Shown here: piece by piece, positions 37,281-46,793 of the stretch | Layout of the letters: every line of letters begins with the position of its first letter | How positions within the stretch are numbered: position 1 is the first letter of the stretch | DNA from: Acidaminobacter sp. JC074 | Lineage (GTDB): Bacteria; Bacillota; Clostridia; Peptostreptococcales; Acidaminobacteraceae | DNA length: 64,000 bases | Reading direction: 5' to 3' | Assembly (NCBI RefSeq): GCF_022496765.1 | Contig: NZ_VANV01000007.1 | Coordinates: 102,892 to 166,891, forward strand | The notes under the pieces: generated by a model | Database searches by the model: none | Told to the model about the DNA's origin: nothing | Seen by the model: only the letters and a program-made list of their open reading frames with translations | Position numbers and translations under genes: made by a program

Positions 37281-38180
37281 CTAGTATTTATTATGTCGAT
37301 ATCCAAGATTCTTTAATTGCATATCATTGTCTCTCCAGCCTGGTCTAACCTTCACCCATAGCTGTAAAAACACCTTCATGTCTAAAAATCTTTCTATATC
37401 TTCTCTGGCAGACTTGCCTATGCCTTTGAGTTTTCTACCACCTTTACCAATCAGGATACCCTTATGAGAGTTCTTCTCACAGATAATAGTGGCTTCTATG
37501 TCATAAATCTCACTGTTTTCACGTTTTCTCATCTTTTCAACTTCTACAGCTACACCATGAGGAATTTCATCTCTGATGTAATGTAAAATCTTCTCACGAA
37601 TGATTTCACCAACAATGACTTTTTCAGGTTGATCTGTAATCATATCATCAGGATAATACATTGGGCCTTCTGGTAAGGCATCGATGATCTTATCCATTAA
37701 GACATCTACATTCTTATTGTTGATAGCAGATAAGCCGATGATTTCTTCAATAAAGTCATACGCCTTGTAGTTTTCTACTATTTGAGCATAGTCTTCAATG
37801 GCAAGTAAATCCATCTTGTTAATGATCAAGTAAACTTTAACCTTAGCCTCTTTAAGGGTATCTAAGATCCATTGATCACCAGGACCAATCTTTTTAGAAT
37901 CGTCTACCATAAATAAAACTAAATCCACTTCTTTCAAAGTTTCAGTTGCAGCCTTCATCATGTACTCACCCAGCTTATGCTTAGGCTTGTGCATGCCTGG
38001 TGTATCCATAAAGATAACCTGCGACTCTTCCCTTTGATGAATAGCCATAATCTTATTTCTAGTTGTCTGAGGCTTGTCAGACATAATAGCTATTTTTTCC
38101 CCTAAAATATGATTCAACAAAGTAGACTTACCTACGTTAGGTCTACCGACAATGGTTACAAAACCTGATTTAAAACTCAA
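37281..38180 (-). CDS. era: GTPase Era
   Basis: A 299-residue GTPase for 30S subunit assembly. G1 is GRPNVGKSTLLN, G2 the TTRN segment, G3 DTPGMHKP, G4 NKMD, G5 SAIN. The C-terminal KH domain contains ILIGKGGRKLKGIGKSAREDIE, which binds the 3' end of 16S rRNA. It follows cdd by 12 bases. Confidence 0.98.
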   Translation of the reverse strand: MSFKSGFVTIVGRPNVGKSTLLNHILGEKIAIMSDKPQTTRNKIMAIHQREESQVIFMDTPGMHKPKHKLGEYMMKAATETLKEVDLVLFMVDDSKKIGPGDQWILDTLKEAKVKVYLIINKMDLLAIEDYAQIVENYKAYDFIEEIIGLSAINNKNVDVLMDKIIDALPEGPMYYPDDMITDQPEKVIVGEIIREKILHYIRDEIPHGVAVEVEKMRKRENSEIYDIEATIICEKNSHKGILIGKGGRKLKGIGKSAREDIERFLDMKVFLQLWVKVRPGWRDNDMQLKNLGYRHNKY

Positions 38181-38192
38181 AATTTTTCCTCC

Positions 38193-38582
38193 CTACCTTA
38201 AATCACTCGGACCGAATGAATAAGGCAACATTTCCTTTAAGTTGATGACTTTCACATCTCCGTGATCGTCAAGTACAATATCTATATCTGGTGCAAATTC
38301 ATTTAACACCTGTCTACAAATGCCACATGGGTAAGTGAAGATTTCACCTGCACTTACAACAGCAATTTTAACGAACTTGTTATAACCTTCTGAAATAGCC
38401 TTAAAAATAGCTGTTCTTTCTGCACAGTTTGTACCACCAAATGAAGCACATTCGATATTACAACCTGTAAATACTTTGCCCTCTTCTGTTAAGAGTGCTG
38501 CACCTACTTTAAACTTCGAATATGGTGCATATGATCTTTCAGTTGCTTCATAAGCCATTTTTAATAGTGTTTCATTGTTCAT
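38193..38582 (-). CDS. cdd: Cytidine deaminase
   Basis: A 129-residue tetrameric-type cytidine deaminase that converts cytidine and deoxycytidine to uridine forms for pyrimidine salvage. Zinc and catalytic residues are in NCAERTAIFKA (Cys and Glu) and PCGICRQVLNEF (two Cys). It sits in its conserved place before era. Confidence 0.97.
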   Translation of the reverse strand: MNNETLLKMAYEATERSYAPYSKFKVGAALLTEEGKVFTGCNIECASFGGTNCAERTAIFKAISEGYNKFVKIAVVSAGEIFTYPCGICRQVLNEFAPDIDIVLDDHGDVKVINLKEMLPYSFGPSDLR

Positions 38583-38591
38583 AGTTAACTC

Positions 38592-39752
38592 CTATTCAAT
38601 AGATGGTTCCATACTTGTGGTGATCACTTGTACCCAAGTAACACCTGGGTTTAGAATCAACTCAGAACCATCTTCATAATAGTACTTCGTCTGATCATAG
38701 ATCCCCGTCTTTTTCCAAGTAATTTTAATGTATGTGCCCTTGTTGATGTAGTAGCCATCGCCACTACCTACCATAGACACTTGTCTTCTGCCTGCACTAT
38801 CAATCGTCTTATGGAATACTTTTTGAACAATGATATTATCTGCACTTAAATGGATGTCCGTCTCTTCATCCTTATGAGGACTTGAGTTGACATAACGCAG
38901 GTAGTTTTCATTTGCTTCATCGTATTCAAAACTCACTGAATAGCCAGTAGAGTCACTGCCAGAAGGTTTTTTATACCAAATTGTTACTTCATTTGCCTGA
39001 TTGCCATCTAAATCATACTTTTCATATGAAATAGGCATACCTGCAAACTCGACTTCTGTAAAGTAGTTTTTACGGTTTGCTTCTTTTCTGATACCATCAT
39101 GTGATGAATAAGCATTATGGGGCATTTTCTTGTGAGATGTTCTATAAAACACACCTGCGCCAACACTTAAACCATCTACATCTGCCATCTTATAGTTTAT
39201 TATATCCGTTAAAGCTTGAGTTGAACCACCAACATGTACATAGAGCGGATTAAATTCTAAAGCCCTTTCTATATAATATGGTCTTGATGAACGGACTGGT
39301 CCAATCACTTCTGGCTCGTTTTTTTGGAACACAGCCATGTATCTTGTGATTAGGCCTTCAGCCAAAACTTCATAAACGACTTCTGCATCGGATAAACCAG
39401 CTTGTGGTCTTGCCTTGTAATGGTTATCAAGCATAACCACATAAGGTCTCTTTAAGCTTTCTTCTTCAGTAAGCTCTAAACCTGTTAACTGAGAAAAAAT
39501 CTTACCTGTCGGGTCAATAACTGCTTCATCTGATGTTTCTTCCTCAGGTGCTTGTTCTTCCCCACCAGCTGCTTCTTCTGTCTCTGTAACAACTTCTTCA
39601 GTTTCTTCTACAACACCATTATCTACATCTGGTATGTTTGTTTCAATGTTTTCTATTGCATTTATTGTTGTATTTGTAGAGTTTTTATCATTGCCGCAGC
39701 CTACAAGTATAAGTGTAAGGATTAAAAGCAATGCTATTAGTGTCTTTTTCAT
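38592..39752 (-). CDS. DUF3048 (YerB-like) lipoprotein
   Basis: A 386-residue lipoprotein. The signal peptide MKKTLIALLLILTLILVGC ends in a lipobox, followed by an acidic Glu/Thr linker to about residue 80. The rest matches DUF3048, with RPYVVMLDNHYKARPQAGLSDAEVVYEVLAEG, ERALEFNPLYVHVGGS and the C-terminal WKKTGIYDQTKYYYEDGSELILNPGVTWVQV. In Bacillus YerB is a surface lipoprotein of unknown role. It occupies the place where dgkA is found in Bacillus, between ybeY and cdd. Confidence 0.9.
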   Translation of the reverse strand: MKKTLIALLLILTLILVGCGNDKNSTNTTINAIENIETNIPDVDNGVVEETEEVVTETEEAAGGEEQAPEEETSDEAVIDPTGKIFSQLTGLELTEEESLKRPYVVMLDNHYKARPQAGLSDAEVVYEVLAEGLITRYMAVFQKNEPEVIGPVRSSRPYYIERALEFNPLYVHVGGSTQALTDIINYKMADVDGLSVGAGVFYRTSHKKMPHNAYSSHDGIRKEANRKNYFTEVEFAGMPISYEKYDLDGNQANEVTIWYKKPSGSDSTGYSVSFEYDEANENYLRYVNSSPHKDEETDIHLSADNIIVQKVFHKTIDSAGRRQVSMVGSGDGYYINKGTYIKITWKKTGIYDQTKYYYEDGSELILNPGVTWVQVITTSMEPSIE

Positions 39753-39756
39753 ATAT

Positions 39757-40218
39757 TTACCTCGTCAAATTGTATGAAGAGAGGACTTTTTCTTCTTTCT
39801 CTCTCATCTCTTTAGTATTTTCTTCTGTGTCATGATCATAACCAAATAAGTGGAACATGCTGTGTACTACTAGAAAGCCAATCTCTCTCATCAAAGAATG
39901 GCCAAATGAGTCAGCCTGTCTCATAGCTGTTTCTGTCGATATGACCACATCCCCCAGTATGATATAAGGATCTACTTCCTCAGCATCCTTTATAGATTCA
40001 TATTGAGGAAATGATAAAACATCTGTAGGTGAATCCTTGTCTCTATGCATCTTGTTGAGCTGATGAATCTCTTCATCATCTACAAACATAATAGATACTT
40101 CACCTTCATAGTCTAAATCTTCTTCAACAATCGCCATTTGAATCAAATCTTCTAAGACTTTTTCAAGTTTATCATCAATGTCTAGTACAGATTGATGATT
40201 TAAAATAGATATATCCAT
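39757..40218 (-). CDS. ybeY: Endoribonuclease YbeY
   Basis: A 153-residue metal-dependent RNase involved in 16S rRNA maturation and ribosome quality control. The zinc motif is HSMFHLFGYDHDTEE near residue 118, with DKDSPTDVLSFPQYE upstream. It is 9 bases after pgpH, in conserved order. Confidence 0.97.
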   Translation of the reverse strand: MDISILNHQSVLDIDDKLEKVLEDLIQMAIVEEDLDYEGEVSIMFVDDEEIHQLNKMHRDKDSPTDVLSFPQYESIKDAEEVDPYIILGDVVISTETAMRQADSFGHSLMREIGFLVVHSMFHLFGYDHDTEENTKEMREKEEKVLSSYNLTR

Positions 40219-40227
40219 TTGCCCTCC

Positions 40228-42312
40228 TTATTTGATGACATTAATATGTGTCTTCTCTTGTGGGTATTCAATTCTTTCGTGAAAAGCACTAGAAAGATTG
40301 GAATAAAATGATTGTTTGATGACTTCTACATCACCAAAAGTTAAACCACTATTATCAAGTTGATGGCTCTTTATCTTATCATCTATTATTTTAGAAATCA
40401 ACGCTTTTACATCACCTTGTTTGAGACTTCTTACAGCAGCTTCCACACTATCAGCTAGCATAACTACAGCCGTTTCCTTAGAAGTCGGTGAAGGGCCATC
40501 ATAAGTATAAGCACCCGGATCAATTTCTACACCCTCTTCTAGGTTTTCACTGGCCTTATGATAGAAGTATTTAATCATGGTGGTGCCATGGTGTTCTTCT
40601 ATAAAAGCAAGTATTTCATTTGGCAGTTTGTACTTTCTTCCAAGCTCCAAACCCTTCTCCACATGCTCCTTAATAATTTTAGCGCTTACCATGGGTACCA
40701 GTTGATCATGAGGATTGTTGTCAAACTGATTTTCCACGTAGAAAAATGGTCTTTCAATCTTACCAACGTCATGGAAATAAGCACCCACTCTTGCCATAAT
40801 GGCATTACCGCCGATGTCATGTACAGCAGCTTCACTAAGGTTAGCTACCATAATAGAATGGTGGTAAGTCCCCGGCGCTTCTAATAAAAGCTTCTTCATC
40901 AAAGGATGATTAGGATTTGATAGCTCTAAAAGTCTCAGTGGTGTTAGAACCCTAAATACCGTTTCCCAAATCGGAAGTGATCCAATGGTTAAGACCGAAC
41001 ATAAAACACCTGACAACATACCTAGAAGCATAGATTCAATGATATAACCACTTTGCGATCCGCTTATTAAAAGATAAGTTACAATCATAATGGCATTTAT
41101 CACAGACACCGTAAGTCCCGCCAAAAAGATGCGGCCCCTTTGATGAACACCACTTACCATAATGGCGGATATCATACAACCTAAAATCACCATTGCTGCC
41201 AAGCTTACTGGCACAGAAAAGATGACTGAAAAAATGACTGTAGCAAAGAAGGAATAAATGATACCACTTGAAAAGTCATCCACGATTGCTATAAGCATGC
41301 CAATGCTAGCAAGGGGCATGATGTATACGGACAAACTTTTTAATCCAAAGGATAGCAGGTAGACCAATATTAAAATGGAAAAGTTCAAATAAACCTGCAT
41401 GATGGATTTCTTGTACCTGTGAGAATAAAAACGTACAACAAAATACATCAAGAAAAGCATAAGTATGACTAAAACATCCATACTTAAAAGTGGAATGTTT
41501 TGTTCAAATGTATGCAGGTCATTGAGACCGAGCTCGTTGATAATCCTATAGTTCTTTTCATCTAAGGCCTGTCCACTGGAAACCAAAATCGTACCAGCTG
41601 GAATAACCACACCTTCAACTAAATTTTGAGCATTTTCTATGGCAGCCTGCGTTGCTGCTTCATCTAAGTGGCTGTTATGTACGACATGAAATTGTACAAT
41701 CTTTTCGATGATGGGTTTAACGGCTTCATCAATCTGTTCTATAGCATTAAAATAATCCGTCACTTCCTGCTTTTTCGAGATAATATTTTCATCTGTTACT
41801 TCAGATCTTAAGATGTTCTTTAAAATGTCATAGGAATAATTTTCAGTCAGTCTTAGATCCACATCCTCCATAGAAGATAGCGCCTTAAGTTCTTCCTCAT
41901 TAAGACCAAAAGAGCCTCTTAGCAAGTAAGAAAAAACACGTTCTCTAATTTCTACTTCCTCAGTGTATTCTGCTCTTATATCATAAGCCTTATTATAAAA
42001 TTCGCCGATGCTTGTTTTCGCATCCGAGTAAACCTTTGGATCAATTGTAAAAATCTCATCCACTTCATACTTAACATTTTCCTTTAAAGCACTTGTGGCC
42101 TCAAGATCATGATAATCTTCAGAAAGCACAATATCCTCACTTACAATATCGCCTACCTTATAATCATAAGGATAAGAAAATATGGTCAGGGCATATGTCG
42201 TATGTAAGATGATAAATAATAAAAGACATCCAATCAAAATATGTACATTGATTTCTTTAAACTTTACTGCAAACGCTGAATCTTTAAAAAACTTACTTAA
42301 AATAGCTTTCAT
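40228..42312 (-). CDS. pgpH: PgpH/YqfF-type 7TM-HD domain phosphodiesterase
   Basis: A 694-residue membrane protein. After one N-terminal helix (about 25-47) lies an extracellular 7TMR-HDED domain of about 220 residues, then seven transmembrane helices (about 275-455), then a cytoplasmic HD domain with EAPGTYHHSIMVANLSEAA, ARVGAYFHDVGKIERP and VVMLADSVEAAVR. Homologues hydrolyse c-di-AMP. This is the second cyclic-dinucleotide enzyme in the window besides the GGDEF protein. Confidence 0.93.
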   Translation of the reverse strand: MKAILSKFFKDSAFAVKFKEINVHILIGCLLLFIILHTTYALTIFSYPYDYKVGDIVSEDIVLSEDYHDLEATSALKENVKYEVDEIFTIDPKVYSDAKTSIGEFYNKAYDIRAEYTEEVEIRERVFSYLLRGSFGLNEEELKALSSMEDVDLRLTENYSYDILKNILRSEVTDENIISKKQEVTDYFNAIEQIDEAVKPIIEKIVQFHVVHNSHLDEAATQAAIENAQNLVEGVVIPAGTILVSSGQALDEKNYRIINELGLNDLHTFEQNIPLLSMDVLVILMLFLMYFVVRFYSHRYKKSIMQVYLNFSILILVYLLSFGLKSLSVYIMPLASIGMLIAIVDDFSSGIIYSFFATVIFSVIFSVPVSLAAMVILGCMISAIMVSGVHQRGRIFLAGLTVSVINAIMIVTYLLISGSQSGYIIESMLLGMLSGVLCSVLTIGSLPIWETVFRVLTPLRLLELSNPNHPLMKKLLLEAPGTYHHSIMVANLSEAAVHDIGGNAIMARVGAYFHDVGKIERPFFYVENQFDNNPHDQLVPMVSAKIIKEHVEKGLELGRKYKLPNEILAFIEEHHGTTMIKYFYHKASENLEEGVEIDPGAYTYDGPSPTSKETAVVMLADSVEAAVRSLKQGDVKALISKIIDDKIKSHQLDNSGLTFGDVEVIKQSFYSNLSSAFHERIEYPQEKTHINVIK

Positions 42313-42320
42313 CGTAACTC

Positions 42321-43262
42321 CTAATCGTTTTCGAACAGTTCATATTGTTTAATTATCTTCTTTACCAAACCATGACGCATGACATCTCTATCTGTAAATG
42401 TCATGACGCCAATTTCATCTAAATCTCTTAACACATGTAAAGCATGACTAAGCCCTGATGTCTTTCTTTCTAAATCTACCTGAGTCACATCACCGTTTAT
42501 AACCACTTTGGAACCAAAACCAAACCTGGTTAAAAACATCTTCATTTGGGCTGTTGTTGTATTTTGCGCCTCATCTAAAATGATAAAGGCATGATCAAGG
42601 GTACGACCTCTCATATAAGCAAGCGGTGCAATTTCTACAAGGCCTCTTTCTCTGTATGCATTAAAAGACTCGTATCCTAATATTTCTTCCATGGCATCAT
42701 AGATAGGTCTTAAATATGGGTCAACCTTTGACTGTAAATCACCTGGCAAGAAACCTAAGTTTTCTCCAGCTTCTATGGCAGGTCTTGTGACAATAATCCT
42801 TTTGACTTTTCCACTCTTAAAGGCCTTGATAGCCATAGCAACTGCCACATAAGTCTTACCTGTACCAGCAGGTCCAATACCAAATATCAAGTCTTTGTTG
42901 TCAATAATATCTAAATACTGTTTCTGACCAAGTGTTCTTGGATAAACAGGCTTGCCTTCTTTCGTGACACAGATGGTCGTCTTATAAAAATCTGTTATAT
43001 CCGCTTCGGCATCATCTTCAATGAGCTCAAGGGCATACTCTATCTTTTGAAGGTCTAAATCATCACCTACTTCTATAATGGCAATGAGTTTTTCCAGTAG
43101 CTTTTTAGCCTTTGATGCCTGATGGCCTTCTATAACAATCTCATCTCTGACAAGGCTTAAGCTGATGTCTAATATCTTTTCTATATAATTAAAATGTTCA
43201 TCTAAGTTACCAGCCAATTGCATGATAACATCTACATGATGAATCTGAATTGTTTCTCTCAT
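42321..43262 (-). CDS. PhoH-family ATPase
   Basis: A 313-residue protein from the ATG at 43262 with GGAGG ahead of it (the frame extends to 43301). Walker A is GIGPAGTGKTYVAVAMA, Walker B is FIILDEAQNT; an N-terminal KH-like domain precedes. The family is thought to act on RNA with YbeY and Era, matching its neighbours. In spore-formers yqfC and yqfD normally stand just upstream; they are absent here. Confidence 0.95.
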   Translation of the reverse strand: MRETIQIHHVDVIMQLAGNLDEHFNYIEKILDISLSLVRDEIVIEGHQASKAKKLLEKLIAIIEVGDDLDLQKIEYALELIEDDAEADITDFYKTTICVTKEGKPVYPRTLGQKQYLDIIDNKDLIFGIGPAGTGKTYVAVAMAIKAFKSGKVKRIIVTRPAIEAGENLGFLPGDLQSKVDPYLRPIYDAMEEILGYESFNAYRERGLVEIAPLAYMRGRTLDHAFIILDEAQNTTTAQMKMFLTRFGFGSKVVINGDVTQVDLERKTSGLSHALHVLRDLDEIGVMTFTDRDVMRHGLVKKIIKQYELFEND

Positions 43263-43333
43263 GTTTCCTCCAATACTCCTGTTAATTTTACCATATTTCA
43301 CTCTAACATCCTAGTTGAGACAATTGTAAAACA

Positions 43334-43366
43334 AAATAACTGCTTCAACATAGAGTTGAAACAGTT
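43334..43366 (-). terminator. Rho-independent terminator between yqeY and the phoH gene
   Basis: On the minus strand AACTGTTTCAAC, five-base loop, GTTGAAGCAGTT (12 bp, one G-U), followed by ATTTTGTTTT. Confidence 0.82.
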
Positions 43367-43387
43367 ATAAACGTTTAAACAGTCATA

Positions 43388-43831
43388 TTAATTTAAGAAA
43401 CCTTTAACGATTTGAGACACAGTCTTACCATCAGCACGGCCTTTTACTTGAGGATTAACAATCCCCATAACCTTGCCCATGTCTTTCATAGAAGTAGCGT
43501 TCACTTCCGAAATTACACCAGATATAAGAGTTTTCAATTCATCTTCAGATAATTGTTCCGGCAAATATTTTTCAAGTACAGAAATCTCTGCTCTTGCTTC
43601 ATCTGCCAAGTCTTCTCGACCGCCCTTAAGGAACTCATCAATAACACTTCGTTTTTGCTTAACTTGAGTTGCGACAATATCAATAACTTCGTCATCAGAA
43701 AGTTCAACTCTCTTATCTACTTCTACTTGCTTAATAGCAGCTCGAAGCATCGTAATTACTGATTTCTCCAACTTTTGTTTTTGCTTCATGGCTTCTTTTA
43801 AATCCGCCATCAATTGATCTTTAATGCTCAT
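43388..43831 (-). CDS. yqeY: GatB/YqeY domain protein
   Basis: A 147-residue protein resembling the tail domain of GatB: SIKDQLMADLKEAMKQKQKLEKSVITMLRAAIKQ at the start and MKDMGKVMGIVNPQVKGRADG near the end. Its role is unknown but is supposed to relate to tRNA-dependent processes. It follows rpsU by 11 bases, the conserved arrangement. Confidence 0.95.
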   Translation of the reverse strand: MSIKDQLMADLKEAMKQKQKLEKSVITMLRAAIKQVEVDKRVELSDDEVIDIVATQVKQKRSVIDEFLKGGREDLADEARAEISVLEKYLPEQLSEDELKTLISGVISEVNATSMKDMGKVMGIVNPQVKGRADGKTVSQIVKGFLN

Positions 43832-43842
43832 AAGTCATCTCC

Positions 43843-44025
43843 TTAGAAAGATTTTCTCTTCTTTCTACGAGCAGCTTCTGATTTCTTTTTTCTCTTAACA
43901 CTTGGCTTTTCGTAGTGTCTTCTTTTTCTTAGCTCTGCTAATGTACCTGCTTTAGCAGTTTCTCTCTTAAATCTCTTAAGAGCGCTATCTATGTTCTCGT
44001 TTTTTCTTACTTCAACGCCAGCCAT
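43843..44025 (-). CDS. rpsU: 30S ribosomal protein S21
   Basis: A 60-residue, very basic protein ending in a Lys/Arg cluster, starting [21 protein letters not shown]. It binds near the anti-Shine-Dalgarno region of 16S rRNA. GGGGGT lies ahead of the start. It leads the rpsU-yqeY pair. Confidence 0.98.
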   Translation of the reverse strand: MAGVEVRKNENIDSALKRFKRETAKAGTLAELRKRRHYEKPSVKRKKKSEAARRKKRKSF

Positions 44026-44165
44026 TTAACTTACACCCCCTTATTTCAAATATCATATTCTGATAAACAGGTTGTACTGTGCCAACCTATAAGGGAACAC
44101 AGAATACTAAAGTATTATACCCTATTTTAAAAGACATTTCAATACATATTTCGTATTTTTTTAGT

Positions 44166-44507
44166 CTAACCCGGTGGCCACTTCATAAAACGTCCACCAA
44201 GCAGGTGATAATGTAAGTGATGTACCGTTTGGCCACCTTCATCACCTGTATTTGCAACAAGCCTAAAACCAGACTCTGCTATACCTAGACTCCCAGCAAT
44301 CTCAGCTATCTTAAGCTGAATGTAACCTAAAAGCTCTAGATGAGATTCATTTGCCTCTTTTAAAGAAGCAATGTGTTCTTTAGGAATTACAAGTATATGT
44401 TCTGGTGCTTCAGGGTTTAGATCTCTGAAGGCAAGTATTTTATCGTCTTCATAAACTTTATTACTCGGTATATCACCAGATACAATTTTGCAAAAAATGC
44501 AGTCCAT
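44166..44507 (-). CDS. HIT-family (HinT-like) hydrolase
   Basis: A 113-residue protein with the IFCKIVSGDIPSNKVYEDD opening of the HinT branch and the histidine triad HLHYHLLGG near residue 100. Such proteins hydrolyse adenosine phosphoramidates. It stands between mtaB and rpsU with a 140-base gap before rpsU, which holds nothing I can identify beyond a probable promoter. Confidence 0.96.
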   Translation of the reverse strand: MDCIFCKIVSGDIPSNKVYEDDKILAFRDLNPEAPEHILVIPKEHIASLKEANESHLELLGYIQLKIAEIAGSLGIAESGFRLVANTGDEGGQTVHHLHYHLLGGRFMKWPPG

Positions 44508-44573
44508 TAATTTCGCCTCCCTTCAGATTTATTTTCATTATAATTATATAATGAAATCTAAAGGATTGCTACA

Positions 44574-45866
44574 TTATTGTAACAAGTCACCAATCAATTT
44601 ACCATCAATGACCTCTTTAATCTTAACAGTCCTAATGGTATTCACAAGGTTATCGAGGCTTCTAACAGAAACTCTTAAGTAACCTTCTGTTAAACCTTCA
44701 AAGGCACCCTCTACAACTTCTTCAAACAAGACTTTCATTTCTCTTTTTAAAAATTGATTTAAGTAATCCTCTTCTACCTGTTTACAGCGATCTTGAAGCT
44801 TGTGAGACCTGTCGCTCTTAACTTCACCGTGTACTTGATTTTTCATGACTGCAGCCTTTGTACCTTCTCTAGGTGAATACTTGAATATATGCACCTTAGA
44901 AAAACCTACTTTTTTGACAAAGTCACACGTCTCTTCAAATTCCTGGTCACTTTCTCCTGGAAAACCAACAATAATATCGGTTGTAAAAGAAGCATCCTTT
45001 AAATGAGCATTAATTAGACTGACAGCCTCATAGTATTCATTTGTATCATACTTCCTGTTCATTCTTTCTAAAACGGTGTCAGAACCACTTTGTAAAGATA
45101 AGTGGAAGTGATTACAGAACTTATCAAGTTTGCTTAATCTTTTCACAAAATCCTCAGTGATGATCTTAGGTTCTAAAGATCCTAATCGGATACGCTCTAA
45201 ACCCGTAATGTCATTGAGGGATTCAATGACTTCTATTAAAGAAGTATTTTCTATATCTTTACCATAAGAGGATAAGTGAATCCCAGTCAATACAACTTCC
45301 TTAAAACCCTTTGAAGATAAGATCTTTGCTTCTGAAACCACATTTTTAGGATCTCTAGACCTAATAGGCCCTCTGGCATAAGGAATGATGCAGTAGGAAC
45401 AGAACTGATTACACCCGTCTTGTATTTTCATAAATACACGTGTCTTATCAACAGTATCCTCTATAGACATTTCATCATAAGTCTTGGTTTTCATGATTTC
45501 GCCAACTTGTACAATTTTACTTGTAGGTGTTGCTGACTCTAAATATTTAAGTATATCTTTTTTTTCATTGGTACCCAGTACAACATTGACTTCACTGATG
45601 GCTTCTACTTGCTCAGGTGATACCTGTGAGTAGCAACCGACTACAGCAATAACTGCATCTGGATTGGCTTTTCGAGCACGTCTCATAAACTGACGAGACT
45701 TTCTATCACTGATAGATGTTACTGTACATGTATTGATAACATAGTAATCAGCATAGTCACCATCCACCAAATTGTAGCCAGCTGATTGGAACTGCTCTAT
45801 CATTGCTTCAGATTCATATTGATTAACTTTGCAGCCTAGTGTTAAGACTGCTACAGATTTCTTCAT
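44574..45866 (-). CDS. mtaB: tRNA (N6-threonylcarbamoyladenosine(37)-C2)-methylthiotransferase MtaB
   Basis: A 430-residue radical SAM enzyme that adds methylthio to t6A37. The N-terminal cluster domain has GCKVNQYES, INTCTVTSISDRKSRQ and VGCYSQ; the radical SAM motif is CNQFCSYCIIPYARG; a C-terminal TRAM domain follows. Domain content and length match MtaB (YqeV) better than MiaB, as does its location near rsmE, prmA and rpsU. Confidence 0.94.
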   Translation of the reverse strand: MKKSVAVLTLGCKVNQYESEAMIEQFQSAGYNLVDGDYADYYVINTCTVTSISDRKSRQFMRRARKANPDAVIAVVGCYSQVSPEQVEAISEVNVVLGTNEKKDILKYLESATPTSKIVQVGEIMKTKTYDEMSIEDTVDKTRVFMKIQDGCNQFCSYCIIPYARGPIRSRDPKNVVSEAKILSSKGFKEVVLTGIHLSSYGKDIENTSLIEVIESLNDITGLERIRLGSLEPKIITEDFVKRLSKLDKFCNHFHLSLQSGSDTVLERMNRKYDTNEYYEAVSLINAHLKDASFTTDIIVGFPGESDQEFEETCDFVKKVGFSKVHIFKYSPREGTKAAVMKNQVHGEVKSDRSHKLQDRCKQVEEDYLNQFLKREMKVLFEEVVEGAFEGLTEGYLRVSVRSLDNLVNTIRTVKIKEVIDGKLIGDLLQ

Positions 45867-45949
45867 ATTGCCTCCACTCTTTTCATTAAAGCATTATATC
45901 AGCATATTTAGTGTGATGCAAATTAAATTTTCACCATTATAGTCTAAAT

Positions 45950-45972
45950 TAAAAGCACCTCTAGGAGATGCT
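45950..45972 (-). terminator. Rho-independent terminator of the ABC/TetR/nitroreductase operon
   Basis: On the minus strand AGCATCTC, loop CTA, GAGGTGCT (8 bp, one G-U), then TTTAATTT, overlapping the stop of the nitroreductase gene. Confidence 0.78.
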
Positions 45973-46783
45973 ATAGTCTAAAGTACCATACGGCACATCC
46001 TTCTTCTTCTTTTATATCTACTGAAAAATCTATACCTCTTTCCTTTAAACCTAAAAAAATGTGACTGGCGGCAATACCAATGTCTACATTGGGGTGCTCC
46101 CATTTAGGATGTTTATAACCTACTGGCATGGCAACTCTTACAAGCTTTTCATCTTCCGAAACATCAAAGCGCCAGAACTGTAGATTACCAGCAGATGGAG
46201 CCAATCTAGCAAGATCCAAGGCAAAATAGATGTCCTCTGAAAGGTCTTTTTTACCAACAAGAAGTTCATCCAAAGCTTTTCTCTTATGACTCATCATTGA
46301 AGACTGTAACCTATCAATAATCCTAAGTCCCTTTTCCTTATGATAAGCCAGTGGGCTAATGGCAATTACCCGCGTCCCATCTACTGGTCCTTTACCATAT
46401 GACCATCTTGGATCATTTTCAGATGGCGTCATATGAGGCATTAAATCGTTGAGTGTTCTTAAATGATAATGGCCAAACCAACAAGTTGATATACCAAGAT
46501 CCGTTGCATATAGGAGGACTAGTTCTCCTATAAAACCAGCCTTTGAAATCGAAACCATATCGGTCTCAGACATAATAGCAAAGTTATCTTTAGGTGCAGT
46601 AAACATGGTGTATAGTTTTTTTCCACCAGAAGCTTCAAATAGCTTAACTTGGACACTATGCTCAAAGGGTACTTCCAGGTTGTTTATAAAGTTCAGAAGT
46701 TGACTTTTCTTTTCAGATTGAATAGGATCTGTTAAAAAACTTCTGACCGACCTTCTATTAAATACCGCATCTATTAAACTCAT
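45971..46783 (-). CDS. Nitroreductase-family protein (TM1586 type)
   Basis: A 270-residue protein that begins MSLIDAVFNRRSVRSF, the usual FMN-phosphate arginine motif of nitroreductases. Middle and end segments (ISTCWFGHYHLRTLND, LARLAPSAGNLQFWRF, HPNVDIGIAASHIFLG) fit the long form that contains two half-domains in one chain. It likely binds FMN and reduces a nitro, quinone or similar compound. It is the fourth gene of a TetR-controlled operon, which suggests a detoxification role; substrate unknown. Confidence 0.85.
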   Translation of the reverse strand: MSLIDAVFNRRSVRSFLTDPIQSEKKSQLLNFINNLEVPFEHSVQVKLFEASGGKKLYTMFTAPKDNFAIMSETDMVSISKAGFIGELVLLYATDLGISTCWFGHYHLRTLNDLMPHMTPSENDPRWSYGKGPVDGTRVIAISPLAYHKEKGLRIIDRLQSSMMSHKRKALDELLVGKKDLSEDIYFALDLARLAPSAGNLQFWRFDVSEDEKLVRVAMPVGYKHPKWEHPNVDIGIAASHIFLGLKERGIDFSVDIKEEEGCAVWYFRL

Positions 46784-46793
46784 ATTTGACTCC

